Positions 19,501 to 28,075 of a stretch of 64,000 nt of DNA are shown in pieces. Within the stretch, counting starts at the first letter, position 1; every line of letters begins with the position of its first letter. A program made the position numbers and the translations under genes. The stretch comes from Parabacteroides distasonis (GTDB taxonomy: Bacteria > Bacteroidota > Bacteroidia > Bacteroidales > Tannerellaceae), in the NCBI GenBank assembly GCA_021531385.1, contig JAFBIR010000004.1:1-64000 (forward strand), read 5' to 3'. Below the pieces are notes generated by a model that made no database searches, was not told the DNA's origin, and was given only the letters and a program-made list of their open reading frames with translations.

Positions 19501-19687
19501 CGAAGAGCAGGGTCTCAGTATCGCCCAACCGGTCACTTACCCGTCGCTCTAAGGTGGTACGCACCGAATCGCCCACGACTAAGCTACCTACGATCACCGC
19601 TACCGTGATCAACGAGGCCAAAGCGATTAGCCGATAGAAGCGGGCGTAATAACGAATGTTCCGGTATGTGAGTCGCTGTTGGTTCAC
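16562..19687 (-). CDS. ABC transporter permease, FtsX/YbbP-like
   Basis: The 1041-residue permease has a first helix near residues 18-40 (LIALASLITVAVIVGSLVV) and a large extracytoplasmic domain at about 40-450. FtsX-type membrane regions follow: one near 455-590 (MLNPLKEMLYRRREEIALLRALGFS), extra central helices, a second periplasmic domain, and a final FtsX block ending near residue 1030. This double FtsX layout resembles YbbP and the LolCE/MacB group, which pull lipids or hydrophobic molecules out of the inner membrane rather than import solutes. It overlaps the ATPase gene and the glycosyltransferase gene by 4 bp each. Confidence 0.88.
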   Translation of the reverse strand: MNQQRLTYRNIRYYARFYRLIALASLITVAVIVGSLVVGDSVRTTLERRVSDRLGDTETLLFARNGYLSEQLLQAEPFQTGSRGVLLSEGFVPYNGRLVPVTLWGVDRTDLPKGRALLNPALTKELDLGPADELVLRLPAAGMVPSGSLFVSKNYTTSLRLTPGSTLSAAEGGNLNLRNEQVIPFNVFVNRQELAEALGVEGRINLLMSNRMLSESEVAKAWQPALSGLQAQRTNGEIQISSSRIFLQKEVVETLCAGDSTANRLFSYLANSLDRADRSIPYSFVTAVDQYDGQRLRKEEIWLSDYSAKRLNAHVGDTIHISYFHAKELKQLETDTLPLVVGRILPLSTWQADSTLSANFPGLANVERCTDWDSDLPIDMERITDEDEDYWNHYRATPKALIAYEAVAERWGNAYGVATQLRLQKADLSRLQPEQFGLQLIHPREAGLFAARNGVDFAGLFLALGFFIWVSALLLMLNPLKEMLYRRREEIALLRALGFSPKRMVALFWKEASPVVTVSALVGIGVGLLYTALVMWLLGNVWQGATQTDGFGVYPQASTLIGGTLGSLVLTLGLLRWSLSKALREPARAATPTAPSATKAKLLSLIWTIGTIGLTLLNALWWQSVPLFMLLGTGWIGMAACWGYAEVLHRRQEATQPLRQSTLVWATLHAQRKQALWAYLALAIGVFIVFAVGLNRKGFADNEQIQTGTGGFTLWGESRVPLYQELSTAEGRSKLALSDLPAGTLICQGLRYEADDASCLNLNRVTQPTAVGFPIEVLRESAFQIEQSLYPEERAATFDRLCRKEGEVYPALVDETVLTWGLMGQVGDTLYYPNDRGESVAIRLIGTLSNSILQGNLLMDRTLFSEIWPETSGSTLFLVKTPEAETKVAKQLIEQALHEYGIRVTTTNDRLRQFNEVTDTYLSIFMTLGGLGLLIGIFSFIIVIRKNLAMRREEIQLYRMLGFTDHWIETLLYRENRIVPLYALIAGSVGALVSVGVNFPHAGIALWLMAGGFLLLFIGCVLGFVKRYVRHEVNESKTNRI

Positions 19688-20355
19688 TGTATCACTCCTC
19701 CGATTAAGTTCAGTATGCGTTTGGCGTAGGCCGAGGTCTCATCGGAGTGTGTCACCATCAGGATGGTTGTGCCCAGTTTTTGGTTTAGCTCCTTGAAAAG
19801 GGAGGCAATGTTTTGTGCGTTCTCCCGATCTAATTGTCCCGTGGGTTCGTCGGCCAACAGCAAAAGCGGTTGTCGAATCAAGGCACGGCAGACCGCTACC
19901 CGACTGGCCTCGCCCCCGGAGAGGGTGGCGGGATAGGCATTGGCCAACCGTTCGATACGTGTGAGGCGCATCAACTCCTCTGCCCGTGCCTCCGCTGCTG
20001 CCTCCACCTGTGTGGCATCCGCTAACAGGGGAAGCAGGATGTTCTCTTTCACCGTGTAGGGGGCTAATAGCCGATGATCTTGAAAGACAAAACCAATCTG
20101 GCGGTTACGTACGCTGGCCAAGTTGACTAATCCGTTTGTGATCTCTTGTCCATTCAGGAAATAGCGTCCGCTATCTGGAGGCAAGAGCGTACCTAAAATG
20201 GAAAGCAAGGTAGTTTTGCCGGAGCCGGAAGCCCCTTTAATCGCTACGAAGTCTCCCTGTTCCACATGAAGGTTTACGCCTCGCAAAACATGGTTGAGGC
20301 GGTTGTCTCCATCGTGAAAACTTTTCTGTATAGCTACTAATTCGATTAATGCCAT
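19684..20355 (-). CDS. ABC transporter ATP-binding protein, LolD/YbbA-like
   Basis: The 223-residue nucleotide-binding subunit has Walker A GASGSGKTTLL, the Q-loop in FVFQDHRL, signature LSGGEASR, Walker B LLLLADEPTG and the switch histidine in MVTHSDE. It pairs with the permease that begins 4 bp inside its end. LolD/YbbA-type ATPases drive mechanotransmission or lipid extraction. The gene follows an 88-bp gap that holds part of a 22-bp periodic repeat, the widest gap inside the operon, so an extra regulatory step here is possible. Confidence 0.92.
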   Translation of the reverse strand: MALIELVAIQKSFHDGDNRLNHVLRGVNLHVEQGDFVAIKGASGSGKTTLLSILGTLLPPDSGRYFLNGQEITNGLVNLASVRNRQIGFVFQDHRLLAPYTVKENILLPLLADATQVEAAAEARAEELMRLTRIERLANAYPATLSGGEASRVAVCRALIRQPLLLLADEPTGQLDRENAQNIASLFKELNQKLGTTILMVTHSDETSAYAKRILNLIGGVIQ

Positions 20356-20377
20356 CTGTTTCGTTGTTTGTGGGCAG

Positions 20378-20465
20378 TTACCTGCCGTTTTCTATTTGCT
20401 TACTTGCCGTTTCTTTATGGATAAAAGGCCGTTTAACGATCGCTTAACCTTCGTTTTCTTGCTCT
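20378..20465. repeat. Second array with exact 22-bp period
   Basis: The core GCCGTTT recurs at 20384, 20406 and 20428, each 22 bp apart; a degraded fourth copy (TTCGTTT) at 20450 lies inside the 3' end of the lipoprotein gene. The first two units share TTAC-Y-TGCCGTTT. The layout (short core, variable spacer, 22-bp period) matches the array upstream of rpsA, though the core sequence differs. It fills the intergenic gap before the ABC ATPase gene. Confidence 0.6.
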
Positions 20466-21604
20466 CCGAAGCAGAGCAGAGTGCCTTTAGCCGTTAAGAT
20501 AAAGAAGCGTCCCTTGATAATCGCTGGAGAACCAATGATTTGTTCACCAGCATCATACTCCCATAGTAGTTCGCCCTCTTCGGCGTCGATGATGGAGATT
20601 AGTCCGCTCTTTGTGCAGACCAATACCTTATCGTCACAAACCAAGGGGGAGCTCTCGCCTGTATTCCCTTTCATCAAGTATTTCCAGTTGAGGCTGCCAT
20701 CCAAGCGATTGAAGGCGTAAAGATAGCGATCTGCGGAGAGAATGAAAAGGGTTTTGTCGGTAATTGCCGGCACGGAAACGAATGAGGCACCGGCCTCGCT
20801 GCCCTCTTGGATCTTACGCGTATGGGTGATCTTGCCCTTGTCTAAGCTGAACTCGTAGATATTACCTGCATAGTCGCCTACATAGACATAGTCGCCCATG
20901 ACCGCCGGGGAGGCTGGTACATAGGCCTCTAACTCCACGGAGTCGGTGGGCAATCCACTTTGGCAGTTGATGATGCGCAACCAAGCATCACAGCCGCCAA
21001 ACAGGACATGCTTTTTCCAGAGTGCCACGGAACCATTCAGGTAGTAACCTGACTCGAAGCGATTGATTAGCTGGCCGCTTTGATCGCCGATGCAATAGAG
21101 GTAATTGTCGTAACTACCTACTACGATCGCCTGTTGCCCCTCGAAGCTCACTCGGTTCGGTGAAGCGGAGATCTGCCCCTCCGTCTCGAAGTTCCAGAGG
21201 GTATCTTGCTGGGCCAACGAGATTGCGCTTAACCAACCATCCAACCGACCGATGTAGAGCACGGAGTCGTGGATCATCAGAGTAGCCTCCACCTGCGTTT
21301 TGAGGTCGTAGCTAAAGGCCAAGTTGCCCGAAGCATCCACTCCTCGCACCAGGCCACGGCGGTCGCACCAATAGGTGGTACCTTGATAGACAATGGGTGA
21401 AGAGACTGTGCGCACCTCGCTCTTGAAGCGCCACAACAGGGTAGGCTTCTTGGGGAGTGCACGGGAAGTGTAGCCGCTCAGTCCGGCATCACCTCGTGAA
21501 AGGGACCAATTCAGTCCGTTGCCGTCATCCGGTTCATCACTGTTGTCTGTGCAGCTGAAGTATAACAGACAGAGCAGAGCGATTAATAGGCCATATTTAT
21601 TCAT
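20444..21604 (-). CDS. Lipoprotein with PQQ-like beta-propeller
   Basis: The 386-residue protein has a lipoprotein signal: the lipobox LYFSC ends at Cys18, followed by an acidic stretch (TDNSDEPDDGNG). Acidic residues just after the lipidated cysteine are known in Bacteroidota as a surface-export signal, so an outer-membrane surface position is plausible. The rest is PQQ-type propeller blades (GSLNWKYLMKG, EGELLWEYDAG). It lies 12 bp after the NuoG-like gene and is the only lipid-anchored member of the operon's five propellers. Function is unknown. Confidence 0.85.
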   Translation of the reverse strand: MNKYGLLIALLCLLYFSCTDNSDEPDDGNGLNWSLSRGDAGLSGYTSRALPKKPTLLWRFKSEVRTVSSPIVYQGTTYWCDRRGLVRGVDASGNLAFSYDLKTQVEATLMIHDSVLYIGRLDGWLSAISLAQQDTLWNFETEGQISASPNRVSFEGQQAIVVGSYDNYLYCIGDQSGQLINRFESGYYLNGSVALWKKHVLFGGCDAWLRIINCQSGLPTDSVELEAYVPASPAVMGDYVYVGDYAGNIYEFSLDKGKITHTRKIQEGSEAGASFVSVPAITDKTLFILSADRYLYAFNRLDGSLNWKYLMKGNTGESSPLVCDDKVLVCTKSGLISIIDAEEGELLWEYDAGEQIIGSPAIIKGRFFILTAKGTLLCFGEQENEG

Positions 21605-21616
21605 GTTCTGTTCCTC

Positions 21617-22582
21617 CTATTCGGTTAAAAAGAGCGCACCAGTCGGGCAGAGTGTGGCTAACCGCTCCGGTGCATTGGGGCGATTCTCTTCCGGGATGAC
21701 CACCTGCATGATGAACCCACGGCGCTCAAAGGTGAAACCATTGTCACTGTTATAGACACAAAGTCCACAGCGGATGCACTTGGCTGGCTCATACCACAAG
21801 CGTCCGTTCACATGGATTTTCTCTTTGACGGGCAATGCGGAGGAGACCTCATAGCGGGGGCGTTTGATTCCGGCCTCCGTGGCGTATTGACGCAGTTTGC
21901 AATCGGTATGTCCGGGGCAGGCACAATGTAGGCAGCGAGAAGGAGCATCGATCGTCTCCTTCAGCCACTCCTTCTCTTTCGGCGTGAAACGGCCCAACTT
22001 AGAAATAAACGACCTCTTATCTGCCGCATGGGGCGCCACCTCCGGCCGCAGGGGAAGGTCAGTTCGCTCCGCTAATGACTGAATGATTGCCCGTATCTGA
22101 ACCGCTTTATCTACCGTACCTCTTCGGCAGGCCTTCTCGCAGGGGGCTTTGCAGTCCGCGCAGCCCAATTGATCGAGTGGGAAGGTGGCTGCTAAGAAAC
22201 TACGGGCCTCCGCCAACCGACCGGCATCATAGAGCCAGAGCAGATGCTCTACGTCTAACCCTTTTGGACAGACAATCGAGCAGGGTGCTTCGCAATCGGC
22301 TCGGTGGTCGCTGAGCAGCAACTCTAATGAGAGTTGGCGCAACTTCAAGACCTCTTCGCTTTGGGTGTCGATCACCATTCCTTCAGTGGGTAGGGTGGAG
22401 CAGGAGGGGATCATCTGCCCGGTCTGCATATTCTTCACCACACACACCATGCAGGAGGATTTGTGCTTCGCTCCCTTGGCGTAGCACATGGAGGGCAGCT
22501 CAATGCCCGCTCGGCGAGCCACTTCGATCAAGGTCTCGCCCTCATGTACCTCAATCACTTGATTATTGATCGTTATCTGCAT
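21617..22582 (-). CDS. NuoG/HydA-like iron-sulfur protein without catalytic domain
   Basis: A 321-residue cytoplasmic electron carrier. Residues 1-80 form a [2Fe-2S] plant-type ferredoxin domain (MCYAKGAKHKSSCMVC plus a later Cys). Next is a cysteine-rich helical domain of the GltD/DPYD N-terminal type (CEAPC...CP, GCADCKAPCEKACRRG). A region with further cluster ligands (CLHCACPGHTDC, CIRCGLC) leads to an end in LATLCPTGALF. It resembles the electron-input part of [FeFe]-hydrogenases and NuoG, but the H-cluster and molybdopterin domains are absent. It lies 3 bp after the NuoEF-like gene and probably forms a soluble NADH-oxidising module with it. Confidence 0.85.
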   Translation of the reverse strand: MQITINNQVIEVHEGETLIEVARRAGIELPSMCYAKGAKHKSSCMVCVVKNMQTGQMIPSCSTLPTEGMVIDTQSEEVLKLRQLSLELLLSDHRADCEAPCSIVCPKGLDVEHLLWLYDAGRLAEARSFLAATFPLDQLGCADCKAPCEKACRRGTVDKAVQIRAIIQSLAERTDLPLRPEVAPHAADKRSFISKLGRFTPKEKEWLKETIDAPSRCLHCACPGHTDCKLRQYATEAGIKRPRYEVSSALPVKEKIHVNGRLWYEPAKCIRCGLCVYNSDNGFTFERRGFIMQVVIPEENRPNAPERLATLCPTGALFLTE

Positions 22583-22585
22583 ACT

Positions 22586-24976
22586 TCAAGACTTTAAAGC
22601 TACTTTTCGTATTGCGTTGTAACTGCACTCGTCGATGCATAAGCCACAGAGCACACACTTTTCGACCTCGATCTGGTGACGTGCATATGGCGTATAGGGA
22701 ATGGCATCCGAAGGACAGGCCTTGGCGCACTTGGTACAGCCGACACACTCCTCCGTGATTTCCAACTTGACCATCTCTTTGCAGGTGCCTGTGCGACAGA
22801 TACCCTTTACATGTTCTTCATATTCCTCCCGGAAGTATTTTAGCGTGGAGAGGACAGGGTTGGGAGCGGTCTTACCCAAACCACATAAGGCCATCTGCTT
22901 GATGCTGATTGCCAACTCCTCCAATTTGTCAATATCCTCCATGGAGCCTTTGCCGGTACAAAGCCGATCGAGTATGTCCAACATACGACGAATGCCGACC
23001 CGACAGAAGGTACACTTACCGCACGACTCTTGACAGGTGAACGAGAGGAAGTAGCGGGCTACATCCACCATACAGCTGCTCTCACTTAGCACCACCATAC
23101 CGCCGGAACCCATGATAGCACCCATGCGGGTCAAGGCATCGAAGTCAACCGGAGCGTCGCACAGCTCTGCGGGGATGCAACCGCCGGAAGGACCACCTGT
23201 CTGCACTGCTTTCAGCTTCTCGCCACCCTCGACGCCACCACCAATATCCTCGATGATTTGGTTCAGTGTGGTACCCATTGGTACCTCGATCAATCCACCG
23301 TGGCAGACCTTTCCGGCCAAGGCGAAGACCTTCGTGCCGGGACTCTTCTCCGTACCGATCGTGCGGTAGGCCTCCGCTCCATGACGGATGATATAGGATA
23401 TTTGGCTCAATGTCTCGACGTTGTTGATCAGGGTCGGACAGCCAAACAGTCCCTCGACAGCCGGATAAGGCGGACGTTGCCGGGGGAATCCACGCTGTCC
23501 TTCAATGGAGGCGATCAAGGCAGTCTCCTCGCCACACACAAAGGCTCCTGCTCCCTCAAAGATCGTAATGTCGAAAGAGAAGGCGCTGCCAAATAGTTTC
23601 TCGCCGAGCAAACCCTTCTCTCGGCACAACTCGATCGCCTTGCGGGTACGGATGACTGCTTGGGGATATTCCGCACGAATGTAAAAGATACCTTTCCGTG
23701 CGCCTACGGCATAACCGGCGATGATCATACCCTCGATAACACGCAACGGATAGGACTCCAACAGGATGCGATCCATGAACGCACCGGGGTCACCCTCATC
23801 ACCGTTGCAGATGACATATTTCTCCGCTTTGTCGGTAGCGGCTACCAAGCTCCATTTCCGTCCGGTAGGGAAACCACCACCGCCACGTCCACGTAAGCCA
23901 CTTTGCAAGATGGTGTCAATCACCGCTTGACGAGGCATTGTGGTGAACGCCTTCTCCAAGGCGGCAAATCCCTCATGAGCCATATATTCGTTGATGTCTA
24001 ACGGCGAGATAAGACCATAGCCCTCCGTGGAGATGCGCTTTTGGCGGGAGAGGAACGTGTTGATCGTGCCGGTACGCTCCTGCTCGGATTTCCAAAGGAT
24101 ATTGTCCCAGGTCGTGTCCGTGTGGAACATATCCACTTGATTCAACAAGGCATTCTTCCAACGGCGTAGGCGACTGGCTGGCTTGAAGTGGTGGAGTAGG
24201 ATCTCCTTGATCTCTTCCGGCTTGACATTGGGATAGCGTTCGATCGAACCATCCGGCAGGGCTACGTCGATCAAAGGAACTTGGTTGCAGGCACCCACGC
24301 AAGAGACCGGTTTGATAGCCACCTTGATACCCAGTTCGTGGGAGGCATCGAGCACTGCTTGATAAATCGCTGCCGTGCCACTTGCTTGGCAGCAGTTCTC
24401 CATGCCTAAACGAACCTCCCCGATTGGCGGTTCCTTAGCCTCATCAGCAGCCTGCGCCTCCTGCTCTTGCGCATACTGTTGAAACTCATCCAACACCTCT
24501 TTTACCCGCCCTGGTTGTACATGTCCGAAGATTTTCTCATCAATCTGTACTACCGGAGCCAAGGCGCAACAGCCTAAACAGGCAATCTTCTCGATGGAGT
24601 ATTGCTGATCGGCTGTGGTGATGGTCTCTTCATCCATATTTAACTCCCGGCGGAAGGCGTCATAGACGTTGTTTGCCCCCTTCACATGGCAGGCCGTACC
24701 GGTACATACCTTAATAATATGTCGTCCGTAAGGAATATGTCGGAACTGGGCATAGAAGGTGGAGACACTGATCATTTGTGCCCGGTCGATTTCCGTCCGC
24801 TCATACACCCGTTGCAGGGCATCGGAGGGCAAATAGCTAAACTCCGCTTGCAGGGCCTGGAGCAGGGGAATGATCACCCGCCGACTACGGCCTACCCGAT
24901 CAATGATCGCATCCACACGGGCGATCATCGCCTCCTTTGTCTGAAGTCCGTTCTGTTTACAATCTGCACAAGCCAT
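22586..24976 (-). CDS. NuoE-NuoF-like NADH-oxidising flavoprotein fusion
   Basis: A 796-residue fusion. Residues 1-160 are a NuoE-like thioredoxin-fold [2Fe-2S] domain (CTGTAC and CLGCC). About 170-260 form a second thioredoxin-like ferredoxin (CCQASG, CVGACN). About 300-700 are NuoF-like, with FMN/NADH motifs GRGGGGFPTGRKW and CNGDEGDPGAFMDR and the N3 cluster motif ESCGKCTFCRVG. The C-terminus has two [4Fe-4S] motifs (CVGCTKCAKACP, CVLCGLCIDEC). This order matches the diaphorase subunits of electron-bifurcating hydrogenases (HydB/HndC) rather than complex I. It should take electrons from NADH and pass them to the NuoG-like partner. Confidence 0.92.
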   Translation of the reverse strand: MACADCKQNGLQTKEAMIARVDAIIDRVGRSRRVIIPLLQALQAEFSYLPSDALQRVYERTEIDRAQMISVSTFYAQFRHIPYGRHIIKVCTGTACHVKGANNVYDAFRRELNMDEETITTADQQYSIEKIACLGCCALAPVVQIDEKIFGHVQPGRVKEVLDEFQQYAQEQEAQAADEAKEPPIGEVRLGMENCCQASGTAAIYQAVLDASHELGIKVAIKPVSCVGACNQVPLIDVALPDGSIERYPNVKPEEIKEILLHHFKPASRLRRWKNALLNQVDMFHTDTTWDNILWKSEQERTGTINTFLSRQKRISTEGYGLISPLDINEYMAHEGFAALEKAFTTMPRQAVIDTILQSGLRGRGGGGFPTGRKWSLVAATDKAEKYVICNGDEGDPGAFMDRILLESYPLRVIEGMIIAGYAVGARKGIFYIRAEYPQAVIRTRKAIELCREKGLLGEKLFGSAFSFDITIFEGAGAFVCGEETALIASIEGQRGFPRQRPPYPAVEGLFGCPTLINNVETLSQISYIIRHGAEAYRTIGTEKSPGTKVFALAGKVCHGGLIEVPMGTTLNQIIEDIGGGVEGGEKLKAVQTGGPSGGCIPAELCDAPVDFDALTRMGAIMGSGGMVVLSESSCMVDVARYFLSFTCQESCGKCTFCRVGIRRMLDILDRLCTGKGSMEDIDKLEELAISIKQMALCGLGKTAPNPVLSTLKYFREEYEEHVKGICRTGTCKEMVKLEITEECVGCTKCAKACPSDAIPYTPYARHQIEVEKCVLCGLCIDECSYNAIRKVALKS

Positions 24977-24977
24977 A

Positions 24978-26786
24978 TCACTTCGCTGCTACACAATAAA
25001 TACTCTCTTCTGTTCGCACCACGATCTTGCCATCTGTGAAGGCCGGGGTCGCCAACGTACGCTCTCCAGTCTCAAAGGAGTTAATCAACGTAAAGGCATC
25101 ATCCGTAGAGAAAATGAACAGTTTACCATTGTTGCTGAAGAGGTAGAGTTTGCCCTCCACGATCATCGGGGAGGAATAGAATTCCTCGTTCAGCTCATGT
25201 TCCTTTACCAATGCACCACTTTTAGCATCGTAAGAGGCCAAGACACCATAGCTGGTTGCCAAATAGAGATGCTTCTTGGTCGCTACCGGGCTGGAAACCT
25301 CTGGCAGGTATTCCGTGCTTTCCCACAACACCTGTCCATCTGTGCCGTTGATGGCTACTAACTTGGCATATTCGTTCGCTCCATAGATCACGCCATCTGC
25401 GCTGGCCGGGCAGGAGCAGACCTCTCCACCCATGCAATCCACCTGCCAGAGCTGCTCGCCGGAGGTAGGGTCGTAAGCCGTCATCTGAGGATTGCCCATC
25501 AAGACTAACTGTGGTTTCTGATTGACATAGGCAATAATGGGGGAGCTCCAGCAAATCTTGCCCGTACGTTTCTTCACCCATCGGGTATTGCCGGTCGCTA
25601 CATCCAAGGCAAAGAGTTGCGGATCTTTGTTGTTGTCATATTGCACGTAGAGCGTGTTGCCATAGATCAACAGTGAGGAGACAAAACCATAATGATTGTC
25701 GGGCACACCTAAGTTTTTCGCCCATACTCGTTTGCCCTCTATATCGGCACAGAGCAGGTCTCCCGTAGCGAAGATGGCACACACATGCTTGCCATCGGTG
25801 GCTACGGATGAGGAGGCCAAGCCGGTATCTTCGGTGACTGCTGGCGGTGTAGCTGGTGAGCCGGGAATGTTGGTTGCCTGCATACTCCAGAGCTGTTCAC
25901 CGGAGGTGAGGTCATAGCAGAATAGCTCGCGGGCCTCTTTGTCTCCACCCGTGAAGAAAACCCGGTTGCCATTGATGACGGGAGAGTTATGCCCTGCACG
26001 AGGAATCGGTTTCTTCCAAAGGATATTGCTGCCATCAGCTAAGTCCCATTGGGTGGGTACCCCTTTGGCGGAGGAGATACCGTTGGATTGGTTGCCTCGG
26101 AAGGCGTTAGAGGTGACCTTGGAAACGGCGGGTTGAGGAGCTTCAGCTACGGTTGGTGCCTCAGTAGTGGCTTGCTCTTCTGTAGCTTCTACTGGTGAAC
26201 TTTCATTTATTTCTGTGACTTCTGGTTGCGGTTCCGCAATGGCATCCGGCTCCGTTGTCTCTTCTACCGGGACTGCCTCTCCACTATCGGCTACAAGGGC
26301 TTCGTCAGTTGCTGCTTGGGTCGTGGAGGATTTCAAGAGCGGGGAAGAAAGAAAGACAAACAACAGGGCAACCGCTACCAATCCCAAGGTGCCCCAGGTG
26401 AGGTAACGGCGGGATTTGGATTTCAGCATCCATTCATCAATCGGGTCAATCTCCTTGTCTGGAATGTGCATCTCCCCTTTGAAGTAGAAACGGAGGGAGA
26501 GGACGAAGATCAGCACCATACCCAACAGGATATAGACACCGCTCTTCAGGTGATCCTCTTGGATGAAGTAGGCTCGGCGAGCCAACAGATCCAGTTGACG
26601 AATCTGCTCTTGCAACACTGGATTATCTGCATTGGTGTCGTTGAGCTCCTTCAAGGTCTCGATTACCTCGGTCTGAAGCGGAGTGATGCCCCTTACTTGG
26701 AAATAGTTGGTGATCAGCATCACCGACAATGTAATGATAAACACCGCTGTCACCGCAGCGATGTTCCGATAAATATCCTTATTCAT
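24978..26786 (-). CDS. Membrane-anchored PQQ-like beta-propeller protein
   Basis: The 602-residue protein has three predicted helices: about 10-28 (AVTAVFIITLSVMLITNYF), 82-99 and 133-152. A long acidic, Thr/Glu/Pro-rich linker (about 155-225) follows, then a C-terminal propeller of roughly 370 residues, probably periplasmic. Blade motifs include SGEQLWSMQATN, SGEQLWQVDC and DGQVLWEST. The gene lies 1 bp from the NuoEF-like gene and overlaps the polyferredoxin gene by 4 bp, placing it between cytoplasmic and membrane redox parts. It may anchor the exported components to the inner membrane; a cofactor cannot be shown. Confidence 0.85.
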   Translation of the reverse strand: MNKDIYRNIAAVTAVFIITLSVMLITNYFQVRGITPLQTEVIETLKELNDTNADNPVLQEQIRQLDLLARRAYFIQEDHLKSGVYILLGMVLIFVLSLRFYFKGEMHIPDKEIDPIDEWMLKSKSRRYLTWGTLGLVAVALLFVFLSSPLLKSSTTQAATDEALVADSGEAVPVEETTEPDAIAEPQPEVTEINESSPVEATEEQATTEAPTVAEAPQPAVSKVTSNAFRGNQSNGISSAKGVPTQWDLADGSNILWKKPIPRAGHNSPVINGNRVFFTGGDKEARELFCYDLTSGEQLWSMQATNIPGSPATPPAVTEDTGLASSSVATDGKHVCAIFATGDLLCADIEGKRVWAKNLGVPDNHYGFVSSLLIYGNTLYVQYDNNKDPQLFALDVATGNTRWVKKRTGKICWSSPIIAYVNQKPQLVLMGNPQMTAYDPTSGEQLWQVDCMGGEVCSCPASADGVIYGANEYAKLVAINGTDGQVLWESTEYLPEVSSPVATKKHLYLATSYGVLASYDAKSGALVKEHELNEEFYSSPMIVEGKLYLFSNNGKLFIFSTDDAFTLINSFETGERTLATPAFTDGKIVVRTEESIYCVAAK

Positions 26787-28075
26787 GATTCAGATGGTTT
26801 ATGCGATTCATTCATTTGTTTATTCTGAGGGCAGTAGCTGAAGCACTGTCCGCAGGCCACGCAATTAGCATGGTTGATCTCATACTGTTTACGGCTCCGT
26901 TTCACAGAGAGACGGATCAACGCCAATCCAATTACTAAGCCCATGAGGGCACCAGCTATCGTACACCAGAAACGATACTCTGTTACCTTGGCTTCATAGA
27001 GGGCGGTGATCTCTTCTACTGAGCGGCCTTGCCCGTAGAAAGCCTCCAACTCCAAGGGGAGTTCCTCCTCCGGCTGCGCATCGTGCTGGATCACTTGGTC
27101 GTAGAGACGCACATCCTTGTGTGCTCGACTCAAGTTCGGACTGGCCATACGCATCAACAGGGCACCCGCTATGATCATGACGGGTAGCACGACGAAGTAG
27201 GCCAGCAGGCGACGTACACCGGTACTGCGGCTCTCCTTCAGCTTGTTGGCGTAAGGCGGACGGATGGCATCCACTGGGCAGGAGTTGTGACACAGCTCAC
27301 AGTTAATGCAGCTCTTGCGGGTCAGCTTGATCTTCCAGATGGAGACGGATGAGAAGAGACTCAGCAATGCCCCGTATGGACAGAGGAAGCGACAGAAGGG
27401 ACGGCCGGTAAAGATGGACATCACCAACAAGAGCGCACCAAAGAGGATGAGTCCCATATCACCCCCTAATCGGAAGATGCCGATGAAGGGATCGAACTGA
27501 CAGATAATAAACTGACTACGGGTCACCGCATAGAGCACGGCGAAGATGAGGTAGAGCCAGGGGATTACCTTCAAGGCGGCTGTGATGGCCTCGGAGATGC
27601 GATAGTTCTTCACATTGACCAATTCCTGCAAGGCACCGAAAGGACAAACACCTGCGCAAAACACTCGTCCAAAGAGGTAAGCAAAGAGGATGGGCAGCAA
27701 GAAGAAGAGCAACACTGTCAGCGGCAAGTGGTAGCTGTCATCCACCAACGCCAAGGCGATGTTTTGGATAGAGCCGATGCTACAGACGCAACCCTCCCGG
27801 AAGAATCCGAAGTAGCCCACGGAGATTAGCGATACCCAGAAGATCGGGCCACGGGTATGTTTCTTATAGAGTGCCCAAGTGACGATGCCCATCAACGCCA
27901 CTAATAACAGCAGGTCGATAATGACCCACACCGTTTCGTTGGGCACCGCATACTGCAGGTCGGGATATTGGTAGCCCGATTCAAAGTCGGGTTTCGGGAA
28001 GCGGTTCTGTGCTTGGGCGATCCCCCAACACCCCACCAAAGCCGCTATCGTCTTTAATTTTCTCATGCGATTCAC
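26783..28075 (-). CDS. NosR/NapH-like membrane polyferredoxin
   Basis: A 430-residue inner-membrane protein with about six helices and a putative N-terminal signal segment. It carries the paired motifs CAGVCPFGAL and CRFLCPYGAL typical of NosR and NapH, then a [4Fe-4S] motif (CINCELCHNSCP). Near the C-terminus is another (CVACGQCFSYCP). An unusual REGCVCSIGSIQN segment precedes the first paired motif. The FMN-binding domain of full NosR is missing. Such proteins move electrons between quinol or cytoplasmic donors and exported acceptors. It overlaps both neighbouring genes by 4 bp and is the likely transmembrane wire of this operon. Confidence 0.88.
   Translation of the reverse strand: MNRMRKLKTIAALVGCWGIAQAQNRFPKPDFESGYQYPDLQYAVPNETVWVIIDLLLLVALMGIVTWALYKKHTRGPIFWVSLISVGYFGFFREGCVCSIGSIQNIALALVDDSYHLPLTVLLFFLLPILFAYLFGRVFCAGVCPFGALQELVNVKNYRISEAITAALKVIPWLYLIFAVLYAVTRSQFIICQFDPFIGIFRLGGDMGLILFGALLLVMSIFTGRPFCRFLCPYGALLSLFSSVSIWKIKLTRKSCINCELCHNSCPVDAIRPPYANKLKESRSTGVRRLLAYFVVLPVMIIAGALLMRMASPNLSRAHKDVRLYDQVIQHDAQPEEELPLELEAFYGQGRSVEEITALYEAKVTEYRFWCTIAGALMGLVIGLALIRLSVKRSRKQYEINHANCVACGQCFSYCPQNKQMNESHKPSES

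Noticed and set aside
21617-24976. Respiratory complex I or [FeFe]-hydrogenase
   Set aside because: No NuoB/C/D/H-N genes are present, and the HydA-like protein ends before any H-cluster motif.
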